A program made the position numbers and the translations under genes. The notes beneath the pieces are model-generated. The model searched no databases. It had not been told where the DNA came from and saw only the letters and a list, made by a program, of their open reading frames with translations. From an uncultured Eubacteriales bacterium (lineage in GTDB: Bacteria > Bacillota > Clostridia > Oscillospirales > Oscillospiraceae): a stretch of 64,000 nt of DNA. The stretch lies in assembly GCA_902475435.1 (NCBI GenBank), contig CABRZL010000001.1:1-64000 (forward strand), in the 5' to 3' direction. The stretch's first letter is position 1. Every line of letters begins with the position of its first letter. Positions 7,536 through 16,771 of the stretch are shown here, piece after piece.

Positions 7536-9608
7536 TTGAAGTTGAAATACGGCACATGGAATGTTTCCCATATTGACCGGGAGCATGTCGCAGTACTGAC
7601 TGCTTCCGGAATTTCTCCGTTGGCCGCCGCCGTATTGGTCTCCCGTGGATATAACACTCCAGAGGAAGCTCATGCTCTGCTTGCCTCTGGTCATCAGGCG
7701 CTGCTAGATCCTATGACGCTGCCAGATATGCCAAAAGCAGCAAAACGGGTGAGGCAGGCCATCGAACGTGGTGAAAAAATCGCCGTGTTCGGCGACTATG
7801 ATGTAGACGGTATCACTTCCACCTGTCTGCTCACGGATTTCCTCACCCGCCAAGGCGCCGACTGCACCTGGTATATTCCTGCACGACTGGAGGAAGGCTA
7901 TGGCCTCAATGAAACCGCTATCCGCAACCTTCACGACCTTGGAATCAATCTGATTATCACAGTGGACTGCGGCATTACGGCTCTGGAAGAGGCCCAATTA
8001 TGCAAGACCCTTCATATTGACCTGGTCATTACCGATCATCATGAGTGCAAACAGCAGCTTCCCGATGCAGCGGCGGTGGTGGACCCTTATCGAAAAGATT
8101 CTCAGTACGCTTTCCCCTACCTTGCCGGCGTTGGCGTTGCATTTAAGCTGGCTGCCGCCGTTTCAGGCGATCAGAATCGAGTGTTTGAAGAATATTGCGA
8201 TCTGGTCAGCCTTGGCACTGTGGCCGATGTCATGCCTCTCCTTGGAGAAAACCGGGTTTTGGTAACCGGCGGAATTGCCTCCATGCAGCGATGCCATCGG
8301 ATCGGACTGCTTGCCCTGATGCGGGAATGCCAGCTTTCCCCATCTGCCATCAATTCTTCTTCCATCGGCTACACCCTAGCACCTCGGATCAACGCCGCAG
8401 GACGCATGGGCCAGGTAGAATTGGCCGCAGAGCTGTTCTTAACCCAGGATCCCTATGAAGCAGCAACACTCGCTTCTTCTCTCTGCCGCCTAAACCGTCA
8501 GAGACAATCGATTGAAGCGGAAATCTATGAGGATGCCGTGGCGATGCTGGGCAGCAGCAAAGATCCACCCGCTATCGTCCTGGCCGGCGAAACCTGGCAT
8601 CAGGGCGTGGTTGGCATCGTAGCTTCCCGTTTGGCGGAAGACTACGGCTGTCCAGTTTTCTTGATTTGCCTATCCGGAGACACGGGAAAGGCCTCATCCC
8701 GAAGTTATGGCGATTTTCCTTTGTTCTCTACGCTGGAAAGCCTGAGCGATCTGCTGGAAAGTTTTGGCGGACATGAACTTGCCGCAGGTTTTACCATTCG
8801 GCGGGATAATATTGACACTTTTCGGGAAAGAATTGAGGAGTTGGCCCGCGCCTATCGGAAAACCCACCCTGAAGGCAAGGCCCTGGAACTGGACTGCACC
8901 GTGCCTCCGGAATTGCTGACCGTCCCCAATGTAGCCGCGCTGGACGAGATGGAACCTTATGGCACAGGATTTCTCCGCCCTCAGTTATACATGGATGGAC
9001 TCCGCGTGGAGCAGCTTTCCGAAGTGGGCGGTGGTAAACACCTGAAGCTCCGGCTGAGCCGTGGCGGCAAACTGCTCAATGGTATCTTTTTTTCTATGAC
9101 CGCCCGCCGTGCGGCCATTGCATTGGGCGACGTGGTAGAGGTTGCTTTTACACCACAAATCAACGAATTCCGAGGCGTTCGTTCCGTACAGCTGAATCTC
9201 GTTGACATCCGTCCTTCTTACGAATGCCGCCAGGCGATACGACAGGATTTGGATATGTATAACCGATTTTGCTCTGGCGCACTTGCCAGTAGCGATGCGG
9301 CAAACCTGATTCCTCCCAGAAAAGAATTTGTTGCAGTATGGCGATATCTCTCCGCAAACGCACAAAACGGTATGATTATGGACGAATTCTCCGTACTGGC
9401 CCGTAAAATCGCCAGAAGCGCTAATCTCCCCTGCTCATTTATTCGTACACGATTATGTTTAGACGTTCTGGAAGAACGGGGCCTGATTCAACTAGAGTCC
9501 GGTTCCAAACTTCTTTCTATTAAACTTACACCGGGTCCTGGGAAAGTGGACCTTCAAAGCTCCGCCATCTTGATCCGGCTCAGGAAACAAAAAGAAGGTG
9601 ATCAGTAA
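7536..9608 (+). CDS. recJ: Single-stranded-DNA-specific exonuclease RecJ
   Basis: A 690-residue DHH-family 5'-3' ssDNA exonuclease for recombination and base-excision repair. The metal-binding motifs run in order: GDYDVDGIT (86-94), ITVDCGIT, VITDHHE and, later, AAGRMGQ. The DHHA1 motif SFGGHELAAGF is near residue 410. A C-terminal OB-like region follows (LRLSRGGKLLNGIFF). It is shorter than B. subtilis RecJ (about 786). The start is a TTG at 7536 with only a weak upstream GGA; TTG at 7542 is an alternative. The stop overlaps the rel ATG by one base (TAATG), so the two are probably translationally coupled. First gene of a long plus-strand run. Confidence 0.93.
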   Translation: MKLKYGTWNVSHIDREHVAVLTASGISPLAAAVLVSRGYNTPEEAHALLASGHQALLDPMTLPDMPKAAKRVRQAIERGEKIAVFGDYDVDGITSTCLLTDFLTRQGADCTWYIPARLEEGYGLNETAIRNLHDLGINLIITVDCGITALEEAQLCKTLHIDLVITDHHECKQQLPDAAAVVDPYRKDSQYAFPYLAGVGVAFKLAAAVSGDQNRVFEEYCDLVSLGTVADVMPLLGENRVLVTGGIASMQRCHRIGLLALMRECQLSPSAINSSSIGYTLAPRINAAGRMGQVELAAELFLTQDPYEAATLASSLCRLNRQRQSIEAEIYEDAVAMLGSSKDPPAIVLAGETWHQGVVGIVASRLAEDYGCPVFLICLSGDTGKASSRSYGDFPLFSTLESLSDLLESFGGHELAAGFTIRRDNIDTFRERIEELARAYRKTHPEGKALELDCTVPPELLTVPNVAALDEMEPYGTGFLRPQLYMDGLRVEQLSEVGGGKHLKLRLSRGGKLLNGIFFSMTARRAAIALGDVVEVAFTPQINEFRGVRSVQLNLVDIRPSYECRQAIRQDLDMYNRFCSGALASSDAANLIPPRKEFVAVWRYLSANAQNGMIMDEFSVLARKIARSANLPCSFIRTRLCLDVLEERGLIQLESGSKLLSIKLTPGPGKVDLQSSAILIRLRKQKEGDQ

Positions 9609-11788
9609 TGGAGTCTGTTCAGGCACATTATGAGTCAATGAAAGCTGCCATTACAAAGCATACCCCTCATGTAGACATGGAAATTGTAGACGCAGCATAT
9701 CAATATGCAGCGGAAAAACACAAAAACCAGCTGCGCAAGGACGGCTCTCCCTATGTGATCCATCCTCTGGCTGTGGCAGAAATTGTAGCGGAAATGGGGC
9801 TGGATACAGACGCGATTCTGGCCGCGCTGCTTCACGACTGTATCGAAGACACTGATTCCACCCACGACGAAATTGCAAAAAAATTCGGCAAAACTGTTGC
9901 AGAGCTGGTGGAGGGCGTTACAAAGTTGACTCGTGTCAACTTCACCTCCCTGGAAGAGGAACAAATGGAAAATCTCCGAAAAATGTTTTTGGCCATGAGC
10001 AAAGACATTCGGGTGATTCTCATCAAAATTGCCGATCGGCTTCACAATACCCGCACGCTTCAATATCAGACGCCGGAAAAACAGCGCACAAAATCTCTGG
10101 AAACCATGGAGATCTACGCTCCTTTGGCCCATCGGCTTGGCATGCAGAAGATCAAATGGGAACTGGAGGATACTTCCCTAAAATATCTCGATCCGGTGGG
10201 TTATGAGGAAATCTCTCGTCAACTGGACGAAAAAGAAGCAGCCAATGCACAAATGATGGCTTCTATTCGCTCAAAAATTGAGACACGGCTTCGTGAATCC
10301 GGCATTCACTTTCAAATCTACGGCCGGGTAAAGCACATTTATTCCATCTACCGGAAGATGTACACGCAGAACAAAACACTGGATGAAGTATATGATCTGT
10401 TCGCTTTCCGGGTCATTGTAGATGATATTGCCGACTGCTATAACGTACTGGGGCATATTCACGACCTGTTTAATTTGGTGCCCGGACGTTTTAAAGACTA
10501 TATTTCCACCCCAAAACCAAACGGCTATCAATCTCTGCATACGACGGTCATCGGCTCCGAGGGGATTCCCTTTGAAGTGCAGATTCGTACCGCACAGATG
10601 CACCATACGGCAGAATACGGTATTGCTGCCCACTGGAAATATAAAGAAGGAATCGCCAGTCAAGGCGGAGAAGAGCAGCTGGAATGGGTTCGCCGTCTGC
10701 TGGAAAGTCAACAGGATTCAGAGGCGGAAGATTTCATCTCCAACCTAAAGATCGACATGTTTGACGATGAGGTGTTTGTTTTTACACCCAAAGGCGAGGT
10801 AATTTCACTTCCTTCAGGCTCCACCCCCATTGACTTTGCCTATGCCATTCACTCCGAGGTAGGCAATCACATGGTGGGGGCCAAGATCAATCACCGCATT
10901 GTCAACTATGATACCGTACTGCAAAACGGCGACATTGTAGAAGTCATCACCTCCAAGTCTGCCAAGGGCCCCAGCCGGGACTGGCTGAGCTTGTGTAAAT
11001 CCAATCAGGCCCGTATTAAAATCAAGCAGTGGTACAAGAAGGAACGCCGGGAAGAAAATATTGTAACCGGTAAGCAGAGCTTTGAAGAAGAGCTCCGCCG
11101 CATTGGTGTAAATCCTTCCATTATCAACAACGAGACGCTTTTGCCCGTTATTTTGAAAAAGGTAGCATTTGGAAGTCTGGACGATATGTACGCTGCGATT
11201 GGATACGGCGGCCTTACGGCATTGAAGGCAGTCAACCGAATCAAAGAGGAACTACTTCGTTTTACCAAGGCGGCACGTACCGATGCAGCGCCGGCCAAAG
11301 ATCCCACTTCTATCAGCCGACAGCCCAAACAAGTGACTTCCGGCGTCATTGTAGAAGATATCGACAACTGCATGATTAAATTTGCCCGATGTTGTACGCC
11401 GGTCCCCGGTGATGATATTGTCGGCTTTATAACCAAAGGGTTTGGCGTGTCAATTCACCGCAGGGACTGTCCCAATGCAGCCGGTGCAGCTTCTCCTGAA
11501 AATTCCGGCCGCTGGGTTAAGGTCTCCTGGGCTACCGTTCCCATGGAGAGCTTCTCCACGTCCTTTGAGCTGGACTGCACGGATCGGGACGGCATTGCGT
11601 TGGACGTAGCGATGGTCATCACCTCCTTGAAACTGCGATGTTCTGAATTGTCCGCTCGCTCTGACCACAAAGGCAACTGCCTGATTTCCTTAACCGTGGA
11701 GGTCCGGGATGTGGCAGAACTGAACAACATCAAAAACCGCCTATCGGGCGTTCGAGGCGTTCGCAATGTCCGCCGGGGGCACCACTGA
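9608..11788 (+). CDS. rel: Bifunctional (p)ppGpp synthetase/hydrolase
   Basis: A 726-residue long RSH protein that makes and degrades the stringent-response alarmone. The HD hydrolase domain (about 30-180) is intact with LLHDCIEDTDST. The synthetase domain (about 230-350) has GRVKHIYSIYRKM and RFKDYISTPKPNGYQSLHT. A TGS domain (about 390-450, VFVFTPKGEVISLPSGSTP), a helical/CC region with FARCCTPVPGDDIVGF and a C-terminal ACT domain follow. The intact HD motif argues for a bifunctional Rel rather than a RelA-type synthetase. Start and stop overlap both neighbours (TAATG and TGATG), indicating coupled translation with recJ and dtd, a common Clostridia order. Confidence 0.95.
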   Translation: MESVQAHYESMKAAITKHTPHVDMEIVDAAYQYAAEKHKNQLRKDGSPYVIHPLAVAEIVAEMGLDTDAILAALLHDCIEDTDSTHDEIAKKFGKTVAELVEGVTKLTRVNFTSLEEEQMENLRKMFLAMSKDIRVILIKIADRLHNTRTLQYQTPEKQRTKSLETMEIYAPLAHRLGMQKIKWELEDTSLKYLDPVGYEEISRQLDEKEAANAQMMASIRSKIETRLRESGIHFQIYGRVKHIYSIYRKMYTQNKTLDEVYDLFAFRVIVDDIADCYNVLGHIHDLFNLVPGRFKDYISTPKPNGYQSLHTTVIGSEGIPFEVQIRTAQMHHTAEYGIAAHWKYKEGIASQGGEEQLEWVRRLLESQQDSEAEDFISNLKIDMFDDEVFVFTPKGEVISLPSGSTPIDFAYAIHSEVGNHMVGAKINHRIVNYDTVLQNGDIVEVITSKSAKGPSRDWLSLCKSNQARIKIKQWYKKERREENIVTGKQSFEEELRRIGVNPSIINNETLLPVILKKVAFGSLDDMYAAIGYGGLTALKAVNRIKEELLRFTKAARTDAAPAKDPTSISRQPKQVTSGVIVEDIDNCMIKFARCCTPVPGDDIVGFITKGFGVSIHRRDCPNAAGAASPENSGRWVKVSWATVPMESFSTSFELDCTDRDGIALDVAMVITSLKLRCSELSARSDHKGNCLISLTVEVRDVAELNNIKNRLSGVRGVRNVRRGHH

Positions 11789-12234
11789 TGCGGGCGGTAC
11801 TGACAAGGGTCTCTTCCGCTTCCGTCACCGTGGACGGAGCCATTACCGGGAGCATCGGCCGGGGCTTTCTAATCCTTTTGGGCGTAGGCCCGGAGGATAC
11901 AGAGCAGGAATGCGAGAAGCTATGCAAAAAGCTGCTGAGTCTCCGCATTTTCACCGATGCGGCTGGGAAGATGAACCTGGGTCTGGAAGCGGTAAACGGC
12001 GAAGTCCTGGTAGTCAGTCAGTTTACCCTCTATGGAAGCTGCAAAAAAGGGCGGCGCCCGGACTTCTTTGGGGCGGCAAATCCAGAGCAGGCTGAGAAAC
12101 TCTATGAACTGTTTCTGCAAAAATGCGCGCAAGCCGGCTATCCACCCCAGCACGGCGTGTTTGGCGCCCATATGGAGGTCTCCTCTGTCAACGACGGTCC
12201 TGTAACGCTGATCGTTGATACCGCCGACCTGTAG
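11788..12234 (+). CDS. dtd: D-aminoacyl-tRNA deacylase
   Basis: A 148-residue cytoplasmic enzyme that hydrolyses D-amino acids (and glycine mischarged on tRNA-Ala) from tRNA. Both family signatures are present: SQFTLYGSCKKGRRPDF (about 78-94) and the cross-subunit proline motif NDGPVTLIVDT near the C-terminus. Length matches the family (145-150). ATG overlaps the rel stop codon (TGATG). Confidence 0.95.
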   Translation: MRAVLTRVSSASVTVDGAITGSIGRGFLILLGVGPEDTEQECEKLCKKLLSLRIFTDAAGKMNLGLEAVNGEVLVVSQFTLYGSCKKGRRPDFFGAANPEQAEKLYELFLQKCAQAGYPPQHGVFGAHMEVSSVNDGPVTLIVDTADL

Positions 12235-12262
12235 TGGCCGCCCGGCATGAAAGGAGCAAAAT

Positions 12263-12718
12263 TTGGTACTAACCATAGACGATCCTACACGAAAAGAACA
12301 AATTGCAAGAGATATTTTATCTCAGCTTCCGGACTGGTTCGGCGTGCCGGAAAGTACACTGGATTACATTCATAGCTGCCGAGAAAAACCATCTTGGGCT
12401 GTGTTTTCCGGAGACAAGGTTCAAAGCTTTATTGCTTTGAAGGAAACAAGTCCTGCTACCGCAGAGATTTACGTCATGGGCGTGTTACCGGAATATCATC
12501 ACAAGGGTATCGGCCGGGCACTCTTTGACACTCTAACCGCTTATGCAAGGACCCATGGCTACTCCTTTCTCCAAGTAAAAACTGTACGAAAAGGCTACTG
12601 GGCTTCCTATGACATGACCAATGAATTTTATATTGCCATTGGTATGAAAGAATTTGAATGTTTTCCAAACTACTGGGACGAAAAGAATCCCTGCCAAATC
12701 TATATAAAGTCTATATAA
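12263..12718 (+). CDS. GNAT-family N-acetyltransferase
   Basis: A 151-residue acetyltransferase. The acetyl-CoA-binding motif A is visible as IYVMGVLPEYHHKGIGRALFDTLTAYA (split here: YHHKGIGRAL is the Q/RxxGxG/A-type loop, about residues 78-87). The substrate is not predictable. The start is TTG at 12263 with AAGGAG six bases upstream. It lies between dtd and the MBL hydrolase, positions that are often adjacent in related genomes, so it may be a later insertion into a conserved order (inference). Confidence 0.85.
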   Translation: MVLTIDDPTRKEQIARDILSQLPDWFGVPESTLDYIHSCREKPSWAVFSGDKVQSFIALKETSPATAEIYVMGVLPEYHHKGIGRALFDTLTAYARTHGYSFLQVKTVRKGYWASYDMTNEFYIAIGMKEFECFPNYWDEKNPCQIYIKSI

Positions 12719-12763
12719 TCTATTGAAAGGCACAAAATACTGCCCCGAAAAGGAGGAATTCCT

Positions 12764-13378
12764 ATGAAAATCGAAGTTCAGCAGGTCGGCGATCTCATGA
12801 CCAACTGCTACATTGTTTGGGATGAAACCACAAAAAACGCTGCCGTCATTGATCCCGGCGACGACGGTGCATTCCTGTCTGACCGTCTGAAGAAAAACGG
12901 TCTGACCCTCCAATACATTCTTTTGACCCACGGCCATTTTGACCATATCGGCGGCGTGGATGCATTAAAAAAGGCCTGTGGAACCAACCCAAAAATCTAT
13001 ATGTCTCATAAGGATCTTGGTTTGGAATCTGTTTTTCACGAAACGGTGGCCCTCGATCCCAAATCCGTCACAGACTGGAAGGACGGAGATTGTATAATCA
13101 TGGATTCGATTACTTTCCAGGTACTTGCCACACCGGGACATACTCCGGGCTCTGTGTGCCTCATTGCAGGAGACGTGATCTTCTCCGGCGACACGCTCTT
13201 CCAAGGTTCCTGTGGTCGGACCGACTTCCCTGGCGGCAGTTGGGCGGAAATGAGCGCCTCCCTTCGGCGGCTTTATCATCTGGCCGGAGATTATACGGTG
13301 CTCTCCGGTCATACCGGCTCTACCACCCTTGACCGGGAACGGAAAACCAACGTATTCATGCAAAGCAGCCTTTCATGA
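12764..13378 (+). CDS. Metallo-beta-lactamase-fold hydrolase (glyoxalase II-like)
   Basis: A 204-residue MBL-fold protein with the metal motif LTHGHFDHIGG (HxHxDH, about residues 46-54) and later metal ligands in TPGHTPGSVC, FSGDTLF and LSGHTGSTT. It is shorter than true glyoxalase II and belongs to the YcbL/YqgX-type small hydrolases. The substrate, perhaps a thioester, is inferred. AGGAGG precedes the ATG. The end overlaps hemZ (ATGA), a recurrent Clostridia pairing. Confidence 0.9.
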   Translation: MKIEVQQVGDLMTNCYIVWDETTKNAAVIDPGDDGAFLSDRLKKNGLTLQYILLTHGHFDHIGGVDALKKACGTNPKIYMSHKDLGLESVFHETVALDPKSVTDWKDGDCIIMDSITFQVLATPGHTPGSVCLIAGDVIFSGDTLFQGSCGRTDFPGGSWAEMSASLRRLYHLAGDYTVLSGHTGSTTLDRERKTNVFMQSSLS

Positions 13379-14814
13379 AACTACGACTGGTTGGCCATAA
13401 AAACCGCTATGCCATGGAACAGCTCCAGATGGCGTTATTTCCAGATGACAAAATGGAATATACGGAAGCAGCTTTCTCCGGAGACGGCGCTATTTCAGCC
13501 CTGTCCCAAGGGCAGCTTTGGGTCACTGCCACGGCAAGAATTACCCGCGGCGGCGAAACCCGCTTTGGGATCGCCCGTTGCCGCAGCAGGGGTTCCTCGG
13601 AGTCTTTACACCGGCAGATCCTACAGAAAAGCTATTACAAGGCTGCTCTGCCTTTTTTACAGGAACCGCCCGCCTGGGGCGCGCTGTCCGGAGTACGCCC
13701 TACCAAGTTAGTTTCCCGCCATCTTATGGCTGGGGGCACGCGAAAGAGCGCAGACCGGATGCTTCGGGACACATATTATGTTACACCGGCACGCAGAGAA
13801 CTATGCCTGGACGCAGCAGAAGCCACAATGGCGGCTCTCAACCGGCAGAAAGCAGGAGATATTTCCCTCTATGTGGGTATCCCCTTCTGCCCAACCCGCT
13901 GTATCTATTGCAGCTTTGTTTCTGCATCCATAGATCACGCCCAGCACCTGATTACGCCTTATTTACGTGCGTTGGAACAGGAAATCTGTGCAGCGGCAGC
14001 AGGCCTCCGTGAGAATCCAAGGCGTATTCGCACTGTCTATATTGGCGGCGGCACGCCGACTACTTTGCGTGCAGATCAGCTTTCCTGGCTTTTAGACACG
14101 CTTCACCAGAAATTTGACCTGTCAGAATGTCTGGAATTTACGGTGGAAGCTGGACGTCCGGACACATTGGATCTTGCAAAACTCCGCGTCCTGCACAACG
14201 GAGGCGTAACACGCATCAGCATCAATCCCCAGACAATGGATGATCGCGTATTGCGTCTTTTGGGTCGCAGCCATCAGAGCGCTGATATTCTGCGCGCTTA
14301 TGACGAAGCCATCCAGGCTGGCCATCGCAACATCAATATGGATCTGATTGCAGGACTTCCTGGAGACACAGAAACAGGATTTCAACACACCATGGAGGAG
14401 ATTCTCGCGCTGGCTCCCACCAGCATCACGGTCCATACGCTGGCTCTTAAAAAAGCAGCTGCCCTGTACTATGCAAAACGTACCGTGCTGCCTACTGCAA
14501 AGACGGTAGAACAGATGCTGCAAACGGGAAATCATGCGCTGCGGCAAACCGGCTATCGGCCCTATTATCTTTACCGACAAAAATATATGACTGGCAGTTT
14601 TGAAAATATTGGCTGGTGCAGGCATGGATACGAGAATCTTTACAATATATATATGATGGAAGAATTGCACTCCATATTATCCCTGGGTGCAGGCGGTATG
14701 ACCAAAGTGATCCAAGACGGGAAGATCACCCGTCTCAACAACCCCAAATACCCCCAGGAGTACATTCGCGACATTTCAAAAATTACCGAAAAGAAACGGG
14801 AGGTGGCCTTATGA
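13375..14814 (+). CDS. hemZ: HemZ-type radical SAM coproporphyrinogen dehydrogenase-like protein
   Basis: A 479-residue radical SAM enzyme. The 4Fe-4S/SAM motif is PFCPTRCIYC with Cys172, Cys176 and Cys179, followed by YIGGGTPTTL (SAM-binding GGTP) and a HemN-like C-terminal region. The roughly 165-residue N-terminal extension is typical of HemZ rather than HemN. The family is annotated as oxygen-independent coproporphyrinogen III dehydrogenase, but many HemN/HemZ relatives in anaerobes have other roles, and no other haem gene is in the window. Overlaps the MBL gene upstream and the uridine-kinase-like gene downstream by four bases each. Confidence 0.88.
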   Translation: MKLRLVGHKNRYAMEQLQMALFPDDKMEYTEAAFSGDGAISALSQGQLWVTATARITRGGETRFGIARCRSRGSSESLHRQILQKSYYKAALPFLQEPPAWGALSGVRPTKLVSRHLMAGGTRKSADRMLRDTYYVTPARRELCLDAAEATMAALNRQKAGDISLYVGIPFCPTRCIYCSFVSASIDHAQHLITPYLRALEQEICAAAAGLRENPRRIRTVYIGGGTPTTLRADQLSWLLDTLHQKFDLSECLEFTVEAGRPDTLDLAKLRVLHNGGVTRISINPQTMDDRVLRLLGRSHQSADILRAYDEAIQAGHRNINMDLIAGLPGDTETGFQHTMEEILALAPTSITVHTLALKKAAALYYAKRTVLPTAKTVEQMLQTGNHALRQTGYRPYYLYRQKYMTGSFENIGWCRHGYENLYNIYMMEELHSILSLGAGGMTKVIQDGKITRLNNPKYPQEYIRDISKITEKKREVAL

Positions 14815-15737
14815 CCTATGACATCCAAGAAATATCCACACTGTTAGCGCAGGATCCCGCCGGTTCTATTAAAAATTGGGAGCAGGGCTACCGCCGTCAG
14901 GTAGCCGCTACTGCCGCATATATCTTAGACATCCGAGAAAAAAGCCCGGTGGTATTGTTGGCCGGTCCCTCTGGTTCCAGCAAAACCACTACCGCAACAC
15001 GGATTCGGGATCATCTGATCGGACTGGGTATACGCGCACACCTCATTTCCATGGATAATTATTATCTATCCAGGAACGATCCTAGTTTTCCAACGCTTGC
15101 AGACGGAAGCCCGGATTTGGAAAGTCCGGAGTGCCTGGACATGGCGCTTTTGGAGGAACACTTTTCCCTGTTGGAGACTGGAAACGACGTCTACGTTCCC
15201 ATCTACGACTTTCCAAGCCATGAGCGACTTGCGGGTCGAAGCATAAGGATGGACGCTTCCACCGGGGATGTGTTCATTTTTGAGGGCATTCATGCCCTCA
15301 ATGACCGTTTTACCGCCCATCACCCTGACGCCTGCCGGGTGTATGTGTCTCCAGAGGACGACTTTCAAAAGGACGGCAAGTTGTTCTGTACGCCGGTTCT
15401 CCTGCGGCTCATGCGCCGTATTGTTCGAGACTACCAGTTCCGGGGCGCTACCGCCCAATATTCTCTGGAGCTCTGGAACAATGTGGTGGAAAGTGAAAAA
15501 CGCTACATCGCCCCATACAAGTCTACGGCCAATTGCTGTATTACCACCACGCTACCCTATGAGCTGGGTGTTTTGCGGCAATTTGTAGCCCCCCTGCTGC
15601 AGGATCTTCCCAAAGATATTGCCCGTCGAAACGACGTAACGGCTATCCAGAAGATTCTGTCGGAGGTATCCCCACTATCGGATGCCTTAGTCCCTGCGGA
15701 TTCCATTCTCCGAGAATTCATTGGCGACCGTTCCTGA
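14811..15737 (+). CDS. Uridine kinase-like P-loop kinase
   Basis: A 308-residue protein with a Walker A motif GPSGSSKTTTATRI (about residues 46-59), the substrate motif SMDNYY, a YDFPSH segment and the Walker-B-like FIFEGIHALND. These are hallmarks of the uridine kinase/phosphoribulokinase family. Many Firmicute relatives have a TGS-containing N-terminal half and are about 550 residues; this one is the short form. The ATG at 14811 overlaps the hemZ stop (ATGA) and has GGAGG upstream, so an upstream in-frame extension within hemZ is rejected. The PNP gene downstream fits nucleoside salvage, but uridine as substrate is not proven. Confidence 0.82.
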   Translation: MTYDIQEISTLLAQDPAGSIKNWEQGYRRQVAATAAYILDIREKSPVVLLAGPSGSSKTTTATRIRDHLIGLGIRAHLISMDNYYLSRNDPSFPTLADGSPDLESPECLDMALLEEHFSLLETGNDVYVPIYDFPSHERLAGRSIRMDASTGDVFIFEGIHALNDRFTAHHPDACRVYVSPEDDFQKDGKLFCTPVLLRLMRRIVRDYQFRGATAQYSLELWNNVVESEKRYIAPYKSTANCCITTTLPYELGVLRQFVAPLLQDLPKDIARRNDVTAIQKILSEVSPLSDALVPADSILREFIGDRS

Positions 15738-15771
15738 CGGTGTTAATCCCCCAAACGAAAGGATGATTTTT

Positions 15772-16596
15772 ATGCGTTACACCTTTGACGATTACAGGCA
15801 AGCGGCCGATTATATTGCCTCCCAGTTGGGGAGCTTACACCCAAAGATCGCCATGATCCTTGGTTCCGGCCTGGGCAGCATGGCGGACCTGGCCGAACAT
15901 CCCATTGTGATTCCGTATACAGAAATCCCTGGGTTTTCTGTATCCACCGCTCCTGGACACGCAGGACAGCTTGTGTTCGGTACCCTGATGGGAAAACAGG
16001 TTGCCGTCATGCAGGGCCGGCTCCATGCATACGAAGGGTATACGTTTGAAGAGGTTTGCTTCCCGCTGCGAGTCCTGCGTCTGTTGGGCTGCGATAAGCT
16101 GATTATTACCAACGCCTCTGGCGGCGTCAACTTATCCTTCCGGGTGGGCGATATTTGCTTGATTACAGACCACATGAAGTTTTTCATGGACTCTCCTTTG
16201 CGTGGACAAAACCTCTCGGAATTTGGCCCCCGTTTTCCGGACTCCACCTGTCTGTATACGCCTCGGCTTCAGGAAATCGCCCGACAAACGGCCCAGGAAG
16301 AAGAACTTACGTTGGTCGAGGGCGTTTATATGTATTTTCCCGGCCCTTCTTATGAAACGCCGGCCGAAATTCGGGCAATTCGAACGCTGGGGGCAGATCT
16401 GGTAGGGATGAGTACAGTCCCGGAAGTAATTGCTGCCGGCCACGCCGGCATGGAAGTCCTGGGATTCTCTCTGGTATCCAATGCCGCTGCAGGCATTACC
16501 GGCGATGCACTCAGCGAACAGGAAGTGCTGGATGCTGCGGCAGCCGCTAAAGATAAGTTCTCCAGACTGATTTGCGGTTGCCTGGAAAAAATGTAA
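15772..16596 (+). CDS. punA: Purine-nucleoside phosphorylase, PNP-I type
   Basis: A 274-residue trimeric-type PNP (guanosine/inosine class) that cleaves purine ribonucleosides with phosphate. Motifs in order: MILGSGLGSMADLAE, STAPGHAGQLVFG, MQGRLHAYEGY, ITNASGGVN, GPSYETPAEIRAIRTLG and VGMSTVPEVIAAGHAGM. Length is standard. ATG 15772 is chosen with AAAGG nine bases upstream; an in-frame ATG at 15763 sits too close to that site. Lies between a uridine-kinase-like gene and a nucleoside deaminase-type amidohydrolase, forming a salvage group. Confidence 0.94.
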   Translation: MRYTFDDYRQAADYIASQLGSLHPKIAMILGSGLGSMADLAEHPIVIPYTEIPGFSVSTAPGHAGQLVFGTLMGKQVAVMQGRLHAYEGYTFEEVCFPLRVLRLLGCDKLIITNASGGVNLSFRVGDICLITDHMKFFMDSPLRGQNLSEFGPRFPDSTCLYTPRLQEIARQTAQEEELTLVEGVYMYFPGPSYETPAEIRAIRTLGADLVGMSTVPEVIAAGHAGMEVLGFSLVSNAAAGITGDALSEQEVLDAAAAAKDKFSRLICGCLEKM

Positions 16597-16731
16597 TGTC
16601 TCCCTCTGTACACGAAACATTATCCCATAAAGATATGACCAACATCCTGGAGTCATCGTTTTTCCCACCCGTTTGGGTTGCGCAACACCATTGAAAAACA
16701 AATTGATTTGCCTTGACATGGCATAGACAAC

Positions 16732-16752
16732 CCTGGGAGGTACGCACCTCCA
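16732..16752 (+). promoter_or_regulatory. Hairpin in the leader of the deaminase gene
   Basis: The 175-base gap 16597-16771 holds a small hairpin GGAGGT-ACGC-ACCTCC about 20 bases before the mtaD-like ATG. Its left arm carries a decoy GGAGG; the true site AAAGGAG lies just downstream. No known riboswitch consensus was recognised in the gap. Confidence 0.35.
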
Positions 16753-16771
16753 TCTGCGAAAGGAGTCCTGT

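Noticed and set aside
14616..14810. Longer start for the uridine-kinase-like gene inside hemZ
   Set aside because: The extra 65 residues read through hemZ coding sequence in another frame; ATG 14811 has GGAGG and the ATGA overlap typical of this operon.
16597..16771. Possible riboswitch before the deaminase gene (purine or SAH type)
   Set aside because: Core motifs of purine, SAM and SAH riboswitches were looked for and not found; only a small hairpin is supportable.
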